Part shown: positions 14,503 to 25,800 of the stretch, one piece after another
How positions within the stretch are numbered: the stretch's first letter is position 1
How the letters are laid out: each line of letters opens with the position of its first letter
Source: Lentisphaerota bacterium
GTDB lineage: Bacteria; Verrucomicrobiota; Kiritimatiellia; CAIQIC01; Lenti-01
Reading direction: 5' to 3'
Assembly: GCA_012514035.1 (NCBI GenBank)
Contig: JAAZBB010000030.1
Span: forward strand, 1 to 33,653
Length of the DNA stretch: 33,653 nucleotides
The notes under the pieces: generated by a model
What the model saw: only the letters and a program-made list of their open reading frames with translations
Databases searched by the model: none
Told to the model about the DNA's origin: nothing
Position numbers and translations under genes: made by a program

Positions 14503-16197
14503 TCAATCGATTTCGGATTCGCTCATCGCGTAGAGGTAGCGTTTGATCTTGCCGGTGGAGGTCTTGTTGAACTCCTCCCAGCGGATCTGAATGCGGCGGG
14601 GATGCTTGTAATCGGCCAGGGCCGAGACCTGCTTCTTGACTTCGGCCCGGATGCGGGCCTCGATTTCCGCTTCGGTGAATTTGCGCTTGGCGGTAACCTC
14701 CAGGCCGGCGATACCTTCTTCGTCGGGGACGATGATGGCGCCGACGCTCTCTCCGACGGTTTCCCCAGGCGGGCGGTAGCCCAACACGATGGATTCGAGG
14801 ATGAGCGGCGACTGGTTGATCTGCAACTCCACCTCTTCGGGATAGATGTTCTTGCCTTCGCGGTTGACGATCAGGGCTTTTTTGCGGCCGGTGATGAAGA
14901 CGTAGCCATCGGCATCAATGTACCCGAGGTCGCCGGTGAGGAACCAGCCATCCCGGAAAACCTCGGCGGTGGCTTCGGGCTGGTTGAAATATCCTTTCAT
15001 GACATTCTCGCCCTTGACAGCGAGTTCGCCAACGCCCTCATCGTTGGCGTTGAAGACGCACATTTCAATGAAGGGCAGGACCTTGCCGCAGGAGCCGGGG
15101 CGAATGGGTTCGCCGAAGGGCGAAATCGTCAGCACCGGCGCGGTTTCCGTGAGGCCATAGCCTTCCCGGGCCTTGAGACCCAGGGTCTCGAGGCCGGTCA
15201 GGAGTTGCGGATCGGCCGGGGCGCCGCCGGAGATCATCAGGCGGACACGGCCGCCAAGTTTTTCCAGAATGCCTTTGCGGACCGGGCCGCGGATGCCGAG
15301 TTTCCACAGGGTATAACCGGCTTTATTGGCCCTCAAGCCGGCCATCATCTTGTTGTACATCTTTTCCAGCAGCAGCGGGACGCCGAGGATGAGGGTGGGG
15401 GAAGCCTCGCGGATGTTTTCGCCGACCGTGCGCAGGCTCTCGGCGAAGCTCATCTGGGTGCCGGAGCCGATGGGGGCAACCAGGCAGGCGGTGAAGGCGA
15501 AGGAGTGGTGGAGGGGCAGGATGACCATGAAGTTGTCATCGGGCAGGATGTCGATGGCGGCATCGATGGATTTGAAGTTGGCGGTGAAATTGAGGTGGGT
15601 GAGCATGGCGCCCTTTTGGCGGCCGGTGGTGCCGGAGGTGTAGATGAGCGAGGCGACATCCTCCTCCTTGGGCTGGTAACGGTCATAGGCTGCGTTATGG
15701 CCGACGGAGGCCTCCCGGGTTGCATCCAGCACCCTGTCGAAGTCGTGCAACTGGATGCCGCGGGTCTTGCCGTTGTCGAGTTCGGGCTTTTGGTCGCCGT
15801 AGAGAATGATGTTGCGGAGATTGGGGCAGCGGCCCGCGAAATTGTAGATGCTGGTCTCGCCGACGGAGTCCATGAACAGGGCCGCGGCGCCGGAGTCGGA
15901 GAGGATGTGGGTGACCTCCTGATCCTGCAGCTTGACGTCCACCGGGACGGCGGTGGCGGCCAGGCCGGTGATGGCAAAATAAATGGCGCACCATTCGGGG
16001 GAGTTGGCGCCCATCAGGGCGACGCGGTCCCCGGGCCGGATGTGGCACGTGCGGGCGAGGGCTTCGGCAATGTTGCGCACCTGGTCGAGGAACTGGCGAT
16101 AGGTCAGGGTCTGCCACTGCCCGTTGAGTTTGAACCGCATCAGGACATCGTCGGCACGCTTCTGGACAGAAGCTTCTAGGGTTTCTTTCAGGGTCAT
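14503..16197 (-). CDS. AMP-forming acyl-CoA synthetase / long-chain-fatty-acid ligase
   Basis: 564 residues from ATG at 16197, GGAG 8 nt upstream. It activates a carboxylic acid with ATP to an acyl adenylate and then to acyl-CoA (or transfers it to a carrier protein). All core motifs of the ANL superfamily are present: P-loop YTSGTTGRQKG (186-196), YGLTET (347-352), WFLTGD (418-423), the hinge GRKKALIVNREGKNI (437-451) and catalytic Lys550 in STGKIKR. The MTLKETLEASVQKRADDVLMRF start and ILPLHHSFAF are typical of the FadD/FAA1 side, so a medium- to long-chain fatty acid is likely. Some PVC relatives couple such ligases to acyltransferases for membrane lipid recycling; plsY is 13 kb away and not linked. 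Strong family call. Confidence 0.92.
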   Translation of the reverse strand: MTLKETLEASVQKRADDVLMRFKLNGQWQTLTYRQFLDQVRNIAEALARTCHIRPGDRVALMGANSPEWCAIYFAITGLAATAVPVDVKLQDQEVTHILSDSGAAALFMDSVGETSIYNFAGRCPNLRNIILYGDQKPELDNGKTRGIQLHDFDRVLDATREASVGHNAAYDRYQPKEEDVASLIYTSGTTGRQKGAMLTHLNFTANFKSIDAAIDILPDDNFMVILPLHHSFAFTACLVAPIGSGTQMSFAESLRTVGENIREASPTLILGVPLLLEKMYNKMMAGLRANKAGYTLWKLGIRGPVRKGILEKLGGRVRLMISGGAPADPQLLTGLETLGLKAREGYGLTETAPVLTISPFGEPIRPGSCGKVLPFIEMCVFNANDEGVGELAVKGENVMKGYFNQPEATAEVFRDGWFLTGDLGYIDADGYVFITGRKKALIVNREGKNIYPEEVELQINQSPLILESIVLGYRPPGETVGESVGAIIVPDEEGIAGLEVTAKRKFTEAEIEARIRAEVKKQVSALADYKHPRRIQIRWEEFNKTSTGKIKRYLYAMSESEID

Positions 16198-16406
16198 GTC
16201 GGTTTCTCCATTGGGGGCGCCGGCGCCCGGTTCCCATCAGACAAAAACCAAGGATAGGCGGAACCCGGGGGCATCGCAAGGGAAAGCACCCCCCCAAAGT
16301 GCGATTTTTGAGGTGTGGGCCGGAGGGAATGAGGACGCCTGGGCCAGAAACGGATCCGGCCGCGGCCGGATCCGTTCCGCTGGCATCGGCGCGATGCCGC
16401 CGGCGC

Positions 16407-18524
16407 TCAGGCCCGCCGGCTTTTCTCGCCCTTTTCGGCCATGGCGGCCTTGCGGGAGAGTCGGACCTTGCCGTTGTCCTCCACGCTCAGCACCTTGACC
16501 CAGATTTCCTCGCCCATCTTCACGACATCTTCCGTGCGGTTGACGCGGAAGTCGGCGAGTTCGCTGATGTGGACCAGGCCTTCCTGGCCGGGGAGGAATT
16601 CGGCAAAGCAGCCGAAGTCCTTGATGCCGGTGACGGTGGCGCGGTAGATCTTGCCGACCTCCGCTTCCGCCGTGAGGGCCGAGACTTCGCGCAGGGCGGC
16701 GTCCAGGTTCTCCTTGTTGTTGGAGAAAATGGAGACCTTGCCGTCGTCCTCGATGTCGATCTGGGTGCCGGTGGTATCGGTGATGCGGCGGATGTTCTTG
16801 CCGCCGGGGCCGATGAGGGCGCCGATCTTCTCGGGGTTGATATTGACGACGACAATGCGCGGGGCATAGGGGGACAGGTCCGGCCGCGGGGCGGGCAGGG
16901 CCGCCTGCATGGTGTCGAGGATCTTCAGGCGGGCGGCGTGGGCGCGGTCGAAGGCGCCGGCGACGAGGTCCCAGTCCAGGCCGCGGATCTTGAGATCCAC
17001 CTGGAAGCCGGTGATGCCCTCGCGGGTGCCGGCGACCTTGAAATCCATGTCGCCGCAATGGTCCTCGGCGCCGAGGATATCGGTCAGTAGAACGGGCGGA
17101 TGGCCTTCGCCGGTGACGAGGCCGATAGAAATGCCCGCGACGGGTTTCTTGAGCGGCACGCCGGCATCCATGAGGGCGAGGGTGCCGACACAGACGGAGG
17201 CCATGGAGGACGAACCGTTGGACCCCATGATTTCGCTGACGACGCGGACGGTGTAGGGATATTCGGCGGGCATCATTTCCTCGATGGAGCGTTCCGCGAG
17301 GGCTCCGTGGCCGATTTCGCGGCGGTTGAGTCCGCCGAGGCGCTTGACTTCGCCGGTGGAGTAAGGCGGGAAGTTGTAATGCAGCGTGAATCGCTTGACT
17401 TTCTCGCCGCCGGTCAGGCCGTCCATCTCCTGTTCGTCCTGGCCGGTGCCGAGGGTGACGACGGCCAGGGCCTGGGTTTCGCCGCGGGAGAACAGTGCCG
17501 AGCCGTGGACGCGGGGCAGGATGCCCACTTCGGCGATCAGGGGCCGGAGTTCGTCCATGGCGCGGCCATCCATGCGCCGGCCCTGTTGGAGGACGCCTTT
17601 ACGGACGGTTTCGATTTCGACGGCATCGAAGAGCTGTTTGAACCGGTTTTCGGTCATCACATCCGCGCCGCAGGCTTCCTGCATCTTCGCAAAGGCGGCG
17701 TCGAACACGGCGCGCAACTTCTCCTGCCGCTCCAGTTTCTTGACGGTGTAGAGGGCGGCCTCCAGGTCGCCGCCGAGGATGGTGCGCAGCTTGGCGATCT
17801 GTTCGGCATCGGGTCCGGTCTCGGTGAAGGTCTTGGGGGGGAGGCCCATCTTCGCGCGCAGCTCGGTCTGGGCGTCGCAGATTTTGACGACGGCGGCATG
17901 GCCGAATTTCATTGCGGCGACCATGTCGGCGTTGTTGATTTCCTTGGCGGAGCCTTCGATCATCATGGGCAGTTCGCGGCGGCCGACATAGACGAGATCG
18001 AGGTCGGAGTCCTTCATCTGGCTGTGGGTCGGGTTCAGGATGAACTGGCCGTTCAGGCGGCCAACGCGCACGGCGCCGATGGGCCCGAGGAAGGGCAATT
18101 CGCTGAGCATGAGGGCCGCGGAGGCGGCATTGATGCTGAGGATATCGCTTTCATTCTCGCCATCGGCGGTCAGCAGGGCGTTGTTGATCTGAACTTCGTT
18201 GTAGTAGCCCTCGGCAAACAGGGGGCGGATGGGGCGGTCGGTGACGCGGGCGGTCAGGATTTCCTTTTCAGTCGGGCGGCCTTCGCGCTTGAAATAGCCG
18301 CCGGGGAAGCGGCCGGCGGCATAGAACCGCTCGCGGTATTCGACCTGCAGCGGAAAGTAATCAATGCCCTCGCGCGGTTTGTTGGTGTTGGTGACGGCGG
18401 AGAAAACGATGGTATCGCCGAGCTGGCAGGTGGCCTGGCCGGCGGCCTGGCGGGCCAGCAGGCCGGTTTCGAACGTCATGGGTTTCTCGCCCAGGGCGGC
18501 GGTGACGGTGGTGGTGTTCTTCAT
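16407..18524 (-). CDS. pnp: Polyribonucleotide nucleotidyltransferase (PNPase)
   Basis: 705 residues from ATG at 18524 ([16 protein letters not shown]); a reading to 18644 has no supporting start signal. It degrades RNA 3' to 5' by phosphorolysis, releasing nucleoside diphosphates, as a trimer and often with RNase E-type partners. Visible are the first RNase PH domain ([43 protein letters not shown]), the linker helical domain, the second RNase PH domain ([39 protein letters not shown]), the KH domain with [11 protein letters not shown] and the S1 domain ([29 protein letters not shown]). Length equals the family norm. It follows rpsO with a strong hairpin between, the classical arrangement of pnp autoregulation. 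Confidence 0.97.
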   Translation of the reverse strand: MKNTTTVTAALGEKPMTFETGLLARQAAGQATCQLGDTIVFSAVTNTNKPREGIDYFPLQVEYRERFYAAGRFPGGYFKREGRPTEKEILTARVTDRPIRPLFAEGYYNEVQINNALLTADGENESDILSINAASAALMLSELPFLGPIGAVRVGRLNGQFILNPTHSQMKDSDLDLVYVGRRELPMMIEGSAKEINNADMVAAMKFGHAAVVKICDAQTELRAKMGLPPKTFTETGPDAEQIAKLRTILGGDLEAALYTVKKLERQEKLRAVFDAAFAKMQEACGADVMTENRFKQLFDAVEIETVRKGVLQQGRRMDGRAMDELRPLIAEVGILPRVHGSALFSRGETQALAVVTLGTGQDEQEMDGLTGGEKVKRFTLHYNFPPYSTGEVKRLGGLNRREIGHGALAERSIEEMMPAEYPYTVRVVSEIMGSNGSSSMASVCVGTLALMDAGVPLKKPVAGISIGLVTGEGHPPVLLTDILGAEDHCGDMDFKVAGTREGITGFQVDLKIRGLDWDLVAGAFDRAHAARLKILDTMQAALPAPRPDLSPYAPRIVVVNINPEKIGALIGPGGKNIRRITDTTGTQIDIEDDGKVSIFSNNKENLDAALREVSALTAEAEVGKIYRATVTGIKDFGCFAEFLPGQEGLVHISELADFRVNRTEDVVKMGEEIWVKVLSVEDNGKVRLSRKAAMAEKGEKSRRA

Positions 18525-18670
18525 GGTCTGTTTCTTTCTTCTGTCTTCGCTTCTTCTGTTCTTCTTCTTCTGGTTTGCACAGGGGCAGGGGACGCCGCGG
18601 CGGAACGCGGCGAAAACGAAGGAAGAGGGGAGCTCATCCGTCAACGGCCGCGCCGGCCGCCAGCAATGGG

Positions 18671-18708
18671 GGGGGGAGGCGCCTCCCCGTGCGGGGAGGA
18701 ATCCCCCC
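18671..18708 (-). promoter_or_regulatory. rpsO-pnp intercistronic stem-loop, possible RNase III processing/autoregulation site
   Basis: Inner stem CCTCCCC (18682-18688) with GGGGAGG (18693-18699) and a 4-nt loop, outer stem GGGGGGA (18671-18677) with TCCCCCC (18702-18708). It begins 5 nt after the S15 stop. No T-run is present. In E. coli a stem-loop at this position is cut by RNase III and PNPase then represses itself; the same here is inference from position. Confidence 0.6.
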
Positions 18709-18713
18709 GGGGG

Positions 18714-18980
18714 CTAGCGGCGCAGGCCGAGGCGCTCGATGAGCTTCTGGTAGCGGCCGAGATCCGAGTCGCGCAGATAGTCGAGCAGGCGGCGGCGCTT
18801 GCTGACCATGACGATCAGCCCGCGGCGCGAGTTGTGGTCGCCTTTGTGGGCTTGGAGATGCGCGGTCAGGTCCTGGATCCGCTTGGAAAGGAGGGCCACT
18901 TGGACCTCCACGGAGCCGCTATCCTTCTCGTGCTGTTGGTATTCCTGCTTGATTGCCGCCTTGGCTGCGCTGTCCATCAT
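18714..18980 (-). CDS. rpsO: 30S ribosomal protein S15
   Basis: 88 residues (87 if the second Met is used; two ATGs adjoin at 18980 and 18977). It binds 16S rRNA helices 20-22 in the platform of the small subunit and nucleates assembly with S6/S18. The signature is complete: [46 protein letters not shown] and [13 protein letters not shown] at the C-terminus. Length is the bacterial norm of 88-89. Upstream AAGCAAG is a modest ribosome-binding site. It is the first gene of the rpsO-pnp pair, with a candidate promoter at 19037-19066 and a leader of about 50 nt. Confidence 0.97.
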   Translation of the reverse strand: MMDSAAKAAIKQEYQQHEKDSGSVEVQVALLSKRIQDLTAHLQAHKGDHNSRRGLIVMVSKRRRLLDYLRDSDLGRYQKLIERLGLRR

Positions 18981-19036
18981 ATGCTTGCTTCAACCTTGCT
19001 TCTTGCTTCTTCTGCCTTGTTGTTTACGGAAGGCGG

Positions 19037-19066
19037 ACTATACGGACGGGGCGGGGGCGGGTGCAA
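19037..19066 (-). promoter_or_regulatory. Candidate promoter for rpsO-pnp
   Basis: On the minus strand TTGCAC (19066-19061), an 18-bp GC-rich spacer, then TATAGT (19042-19037), one base off the -10 consensus. Start would be near 19030, giving a leader of about 50 nt before the S15 ATG. Confidence 0.45.
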
Positions 19067-19869
19067 GGCCTAATTTCGAAATATCGGCCGGGAACGTAGC
19101 GGGGCGTGCGCGATTCGGCTGGTATGCCGTCTGTGCCGGCGGGCATCTGCAACCCCCGGGAAACGGGGAGGGGGTACGGTTTCAACCCACCGGGACGCGG
19201 GATGATCCGCCGGACCGGTTGGCCACAGCCTCCGGATTTGTCTGGCTCTTATATACAGGGAATGCGGCTCCGGCGAAAATTGCGGCATACGCTGCCGGGA
19301 CAAAACAGTCCGCGCCATCTTCGAAATCCACCCGTTCCCCCCCCCCCATGGCAATTTAAGCCGCTCTGGCTGCCAGACTCCTCATTCGAACAGGCTCAAC
19401 TGGCTCAAAATTCGGCATGGAAAGCGGAAAACGGGACAAATGCGGAAATTCTGCGGTTGTATCATGCTCTGTGGCAACATGATAAATATATACCTAACAC
19501 AGCCGAACATAAACCTTAATAAATCTTAATGAAAATCAAATATTTTTCTTGATTTTCCCGGAAGAACGGGATAATTTCGATGTCGAAGATTAAAAATATA
19601 TTTCTTTTTAATTCGGATTATTAATCCTGGATTGAATATTGCTAATTAGATGGATCGAATTGGTTGTCCGCTGAAGAGCTGGATAAAAAAATGGAAAATG
19701 AGCCCCATTTACCGCGGTGCCAGCGACACGGATGGAAATCAGTGTCAAGCCATCGTGATCGGCTGTGTGGCTCGCATGGATTTATACGCAGAAGCATTCG
19801 CACGATCCGCCAGGTGCTGGTCCGTTCCCATTTGGAATCGAGCCGGCAACTTCGGTCAGGAGGGTGGCA
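19067..19869. other. Gene-free stretch between divergent rpsO and giant-protein genes
   Basis: No convincing coding sequence lies here; reading frames on both strands are short, Pro/Arg-rich and lack ribosome-binding sites. The part 19067-19430 is GC-rich with several small hairpins, for example GCGG/CCGC around 19197-19210 and CGGCA/TGCCG at 19284-19298, none matching a riboswitch I know. The part 19440-19650 is strikingly AT-rich for this genome, with runs such as AAATATATTTC, and holds the likely promoter of the giant gene. The last 290 nt would be its untranslated leader. Confidence 0.6.
19549..19575 (+). promoter_or_regulatory. Candidate promoter of the giant secreted-protein gene
   Basis: TTGATT (19549-19554) and GATAAT (19570-19575) with a 15-bp spacer, which is short. 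It lies in the AT-rich island, about 290 nt before the start codon. The spacing makes this a weak call. Confidence 0.35.
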
Positions 19870-22800
19870 ATGATGACGCGAAGTTGGAAATGCGGAGGAC
19901 TGGTACCTCTGTGGCTGTTCTTGAATCTGGCGGGCGGCAGCGTGGTTCAGGCGCTGACGGTCACAAATACCTACGAGGCCAGCGGCACGTTTATCGTTCC
20001 GTCCGGCGTGACGAACCTCACCGTGGAAGCCTGGGGGGGCGGCGGTGGTGCGCGCAATGATAGTACCAGCCGGTATGGCGGCGGTGGCGGCGGGGCTTAC
20101 GCCCGGTCGATGCTTGACGTCGCTCCGGGCGCAACCTATGCCGTCACCGTAGGGCAAGGGGGCGCCCCGGCCAGCACGCTGGGGGGGGCGGGCGGAGATT
20201 CGTGGTTTGGGAATGTGACCCAGTTGCTGGCCAAGGGGGGCAGTGGCAGCAGTACCAACGGGGGTGCCGGCGGCACCGCGGCGGCCTCCATCGGCACGGT
20301 CCGGTATTCGGGCGGCACCGGCGGCGGGCGCGGGACGAGTAGCGGCGGGGGCGGAGGCGGATCGGCGTATGCAAACGCCAACGGCGGCAATGGCGCGGCC
20401 GGCTCGGGCAGCACCGGCGGAGCCGGCGGGACGGGCGCGGGCGACGGTGGCAAGGGCGGGAACAGCGGTCAGCCGGGCCAGAACGGCACCGCTCCTGGCG
20501 GCGGCGGCGGCGGCCGGGGCACCGACGGCGGAACCTCCGGATCCGGAGCAAACGGGCGCGTACAAGTGGCCTATGCGCTGCAGGGCGGCAGCCCCGGGCA
20601 ACTGGCCATTCTTGGTCTGCCCGAATGGACGTACAAGGATGCAAACGTCGCGGTCACCGTCGAACTGCAGGACACCAACGGGCTGGCAACGGTCGCGGCC
20701 ATCACCACCACCGTTCAACTGGCCACCAGTCAGTCGGGTGTTTTTCGCAATCTGGAGGATACCCAGACCATCACATTTGTAACTATTGCCCCCGGCCAGT
20801 GTGCCGCCGGATTCTTGTATCGTCCCACCCGGTCGGGTGCCCATACCCTGGTTATTGAGGACGAAGCCGGAGTGCTGGCGCCGGATTCCGGGACCCTGCA
20901 GGTGCGCCAATTCCCGGTGCCCGTGCAGACCTTCTATCTGCCGCTGCCGGCCGACCATCTGTTGCAGGCCTTGAACAGCCTCCATGGCGGGTTGACCTGG
21001 CTGGCGTCCTCGTGGCGGCCGGTCAGTCCCATCTGGAACTATGTGGTGATTACTGTTTCCAGCGACGACACTATCATCTACTACGACCAGATGGAGGACG
21101 GCTACGAGGAGAGCATTCGGAACCCGACGAACATCTACGATGCGGTCAGCAATCCTTCCGGCACCCAGGTCTGGGGCGACGGCAATCCGCTCAACGGTCA
21201 TCCCCCCGGCACGGTCGACGATATCATCAACGGCCAGACGACCATCGTGCTGTCGAATGCGGTCCCGGTGCCCGGGGCCCCGGATCCGAACAATCCTCTG
21301 GTACGCGCCGGCGACAAGTTCGCCGCCAGCAAGGCCATCGCCATCACGTGGGCGGGGTGGGCGTCGCAGGCCATGACCATGCTGGCCGGGGCGCTGGAAA
21401 TTTATGACGTCGCCAGCTGGGGCACGGACTACCGGGTACCCGTGGGCCAGAACATTCCCGACAACGTGGATTATCAGATGTTCGAGTACGCCGGCGCGGC
21501 GATCATGGCCGGCGAGAGCGGAGCCGAGGTGCAGATCGACCTCGACAACAACGGGACGTGGGACCAGTCGGTCATCCTGGGCGAGGGGGAATCGCATTTG
21601 GTGGATGGCGGGTTGTCCGCCGGCGCCCGGATCGTGTCCGACCATCCCGTGCAGGTCGATTTGATCACCGGCGACCGTCAGGACGGCTACGAGAGCCGTT
21701 TCTGCCGCCTGTTGCCGGCCCGCTTGTGGACGCACAGCTACTACACGCCGGTATCCACCCCCAGCAGTTCGCCGCAGGACTCCGGCACGTCAGGCACGGA
21801 CACGACGGTCTGGCTGTTCAATCCCAACACCTCCGCCATCGAGGTCACCTACGCGCGGCGCGGCCAGACCAATCTGACCTCCGACGTGGCCAACCAGACC
21901 GTGGGCTATCCCTCGCAGCCGCTGCCAGGCACCCTGTTGGGCAACGTCTACGGGCCGATCCGAGAACTGAACAGCGATGGAACCTATCCGGGCACGCCGC
22001 CGCCCGGCGCCTGGATCGGGATCGTCAACCGCAGCGCTGGCAACAGTCCGAGCATCGCCTCGAAAGTGGCCAATGCCCAGACCGCAGGCGCTTCGGGCGT
22101 GATTATTGTGAACAATACCGGGGGAACGACCTTTCCGACTGAAACCGCCGGCACCGGCCGGGTCTTCCCGGTGGTGGGCATGACGCAAAACGACGGCGCG
22201 GCGATGCGTGCCGCCGGCCTGGGCGCCGGTTGGTTGCGGGTCTCGGGCGATCAGGAAACCAGCACCCTCACCGTGCCGGCCAGCGGCTACGCCAAACAGG
22301 TCCTGACCAATGGCTGCGGCGGACATTTCTACACGGTGGACGAGGAGGCGTTCTATGCCCTCTCGACAACGGATTCGACTGGTACCCAGTTGTCCAACAA
22401 TTCCGCCGGCCAGAACCGGACCTTTGACTGGGGCTTCACTCTCGTGCCCCGCAGTTCGCTGACGCCCCACCTGCTGGTGGGTTTGGGCATCGGCCGCGAT
22501 CCGACTTCTTCCGTGAATCCCAATGAAAATGGCAGCCCGATCTGGGTGACCACCGTCGGCAACGGCAATTCCAACACCGCGGTATATGTGGACTACGATG
22601 CGGACCCCACCACGGGGGCCTTCGTGGATCCCAGCGGCTACCGCTACGATTTGGCCCTCACCCTCCGCGAATTGGAACTGGTCAAGGTCTTCAATCCCTC
22701 CGGGGATCAGACCGGCATTCTCGTCTACACGCTGGAGCCGGGCGTCCGGCTGGCCGCCGCCTGGGGCGGGGACGTGCTGACCGCATCCACCAGCGAGCCC

Positions 22801-25800
22801 GGCCTGGACATGGGGACCGGCATCCCGCCCCTGCCGGAATTCTACGCCACCAAACGGTCGGTTCTCTGGTTCGACAACGACACCGATGGTTTCATCTCCC
22901 CGGGTGACCACCTGGAGTATGAAATCGAAATCTTCAACATCAGCCGCGTGCCGGTGGACGAGGTCCGGGTGGAGGACAATCTGCCGGACTCGGTGGACTA
23001 CCTGCCGGAGTCCACGGTGTTCATTGACGAGAACGGGGGCACCAATGCCATTCCCGACAACCCGTCAGGCTCGCCATTCCCGCTGGACAACGGCGGGTAC
23101 CTGCTGCCGTATCCGTCCCTGGCGCCCGGCCATGGCTGGAAGGTGCAGTACCGGGTCGTGATCAAGACGTTCGAAGAACTGCCCGAAAATACCGATGTGG
23201 TGGTGAACTCCGCGGTGGTCACCTCGATCAGCGTGTCCGATCCGATCTTCATCAACCAGGAGGATTCCCTCCACGGCCGGATCGGCAACTACGTCTGGCT
23301 GGATACGGACACCGACGGAATTCAGGACGCAGGCGAAACGGGATTCGAAGGGGTCGGGGTCTCCTTGTACAACAGCGAAGGCGGCTGGCTGGCCTCCACG
23401 ACCACCGATGGCAACGGGTGGTATCAATTCGTCGGCATCCTCTCCGGCAACTACCAGGTCCAGTTCACGCCTCCGACAGGATACCTGTTCAGTCCCCAGA
23501 ATGCCGACAACGAAGGCCTGCGCGGGGAACTCAATTCGGATGCCAATCCCGCAACCGGGCGGACCGACACGTTCACGCTGGAACCGGGCGAGTCCCTGCT
23601 CGCAGTCCATGCGGGGGTGTGGCCGGGAGCGGATCTGGAGGTTTCCAAGACCGCCTTCCAGCGTGTCGTGCAGGAAGAGGGGCAGGCGGTGTTTACCGTT
23701 GCGGTCAGCAACCGCGGTGCCTGGAGCGCGGGCGACATTGTGGTCGAAGATATTTTGCCGGCGGGCCTGAACTACCAGACCCACCTGACCAGCCAAGGCA
23801 CCTACAGCCCGACCTCGGGGCTGTGGAACGTTGGCTATCTCGAGATGGGGGCGGTGGCCACCCTCGAACTTACGGCGCAGGTGGACAGCGAGACGATGGA
23901 TACGGCCATCACCAATACGGCGGCGGTCGTGAATGCGGACCGGAGCGATCCCAATCTGGACAACAACGATGCCAGTGCCGTGGTGACGGTCAGCGCTCTG
24001 CGGCTGACCAAGGAATCCTCCGCCCCGGACTACATCAGTGTCGGGGACACCGTGACCTATACCGTCGAGGCCCGCAACGTCGGCAGCCAGGTCCAAACCG
24101 ATATCGTCCTCACGGATTTCCTGCCGGCCGGATTGAATGTTGTGCCCGATTCCTTGTCCATCACACTGGTGCCCGCCACTGGCGTGGGAGTCACCATCCC
24201 GCCGGGCCGGGGCGGTTTGCTGTCTCTGATCGAGGAAAACGGCACGAATTACTATGTGCACGCCTATGCGAATGAAGGCAGTTTCACGTTTACACCGCCG
24301 CCCGAAATTTCCAGCGTGGAGGTGCTGGTGGTTGGCGGCGGCGGCGGCGGCGCGGGCTCCACCGGCACATCGGGCCGGGGCGGCGGCGGCGCGGGTGGCC
24401 TTGTCTACACGCAGTCTTTCGCCGTGACGCCCAGGGCCTATACGGTGGTTGTCGGCGCCGGCGGCGCGGGCGGATCCGCCGGCGGCCAGTCCGGCTTCAA
24501 CGGCGTCAATTCCGAATTTGACACGCTGGTGGCGCGGGGCGGCGGCGGCGGTGGCAACGTCTTCCAGGACGGCAACAACGGCGGGTCGGGGGGCGGGGCC
24601 GGGGTGAACAACAGCGGGTACAGCGGCGGCATCGGCCTGCAGCCGGGATCCCCGTCGGGCGGCTACGGCCACGATGGCGGCGGGCCGGGATTGTATCAGA
24701 CGGGTTCGGGCGGCGGCGGTGGCGGCGGCAGCGGGGCGCCCGGCGGCGACGGCGATGATGACACCGGCGGCTTGGGCGGCGCCGGGCTGGAATTCGCCCA
24801 GTTCGGGTCGCTGGCGGGTTTTCCGGCCGGCTGGTTCGGCGGCGGCGGCGGCGGCTCGGCATCCATCAGTTCGGGAGACGGTGGTTTTGGCGGCGGCGGC
24901 GATGGCGGCAGCGATACCCAGAACGCCGCCAGCGGGCAGCCCAACACCGGCGGCGGCGGCGGCGGGGCGCAGAGCGGTTCCGGCGGCAATGGCGGCACCG
25001 GCATCGTTCTGATCCGCTATCCGGCCGGACAGGCCGGCGACGCCACCATGGACTACAGCTCCTCCGGGACGTTCACGGTGCCGTCCGGCGTCACGAATAT
25101 TGTGGTCGAAACCTGGGGTGGCGGCGGCAAGGGCGGCACCCGCACCACCAGCGGGGCGGGCGGCGGCGGCGGCGGCGGGGCGTATTCACGTCGCACCGTG
25201 ACGGTGACTCCCGGCCAGACCCATTACATCAACGTGGGCGCGGGAAGCAGCACGACCAGTGCCGGCGGCGATTCGTGGTATTCCACCAACTCCTTCGTTT
25301 CGGGGGCCCTGGTACTGGCCGCCGGCGGATATTCCGTGGCCAATAACTCGGCCTCTGGCGCCGCGGGCGGTTCGGCGGCGGCGGGCATCGGCGACGTCCG
25401 CTTCAGCGGCGGCAGCGGCGCCAACGGCAGCAGCGGTTCGTATGGCGGCGGCGGCGGTTCCTCCGCCGGCACGGCGGCCGAAGGCGCCGACGGTTCCGGC
25501 CGCTACGGGGGAGATGCTCCCGATGGCGGCGGCGATGGCGGCAACGGCCGCAGCGGTTCCCAAGGCAGCGGCAGCTCCGGCCTTGTTCCCGGCGGCGGCG
25601 GCGGCGGCGGCCTGCGGACCTACAGCTATACCCGTTATGGCGGCAACGGCGCCAACGGCCGGGTCCGCATCCGCTATGTCAATCCCGCTCCGCGCGGGGA
25701 CATGAACGCCTTCCCGGATTTTGCGACCGGCTGGCAATTGGTGCCCGGTCAACTGATGCGGGCGACTTTCCAAGTCCAGGTCGCCGATCTGATGGGCCGC

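Noticed and set aside
13432..16179. Long plus-strand frame opposite the membrane protein and acyl-CoA ligase
   Set aside because: Antisense shadow of two well-supported genes, with no domain of its own.
19106..19519. Small protein gene in the gap before the giant gene
   Set aside because: The translation is Pro/Arg-rich without a hydrophobic core or domain, and there is no Shine-Dalgarno site.
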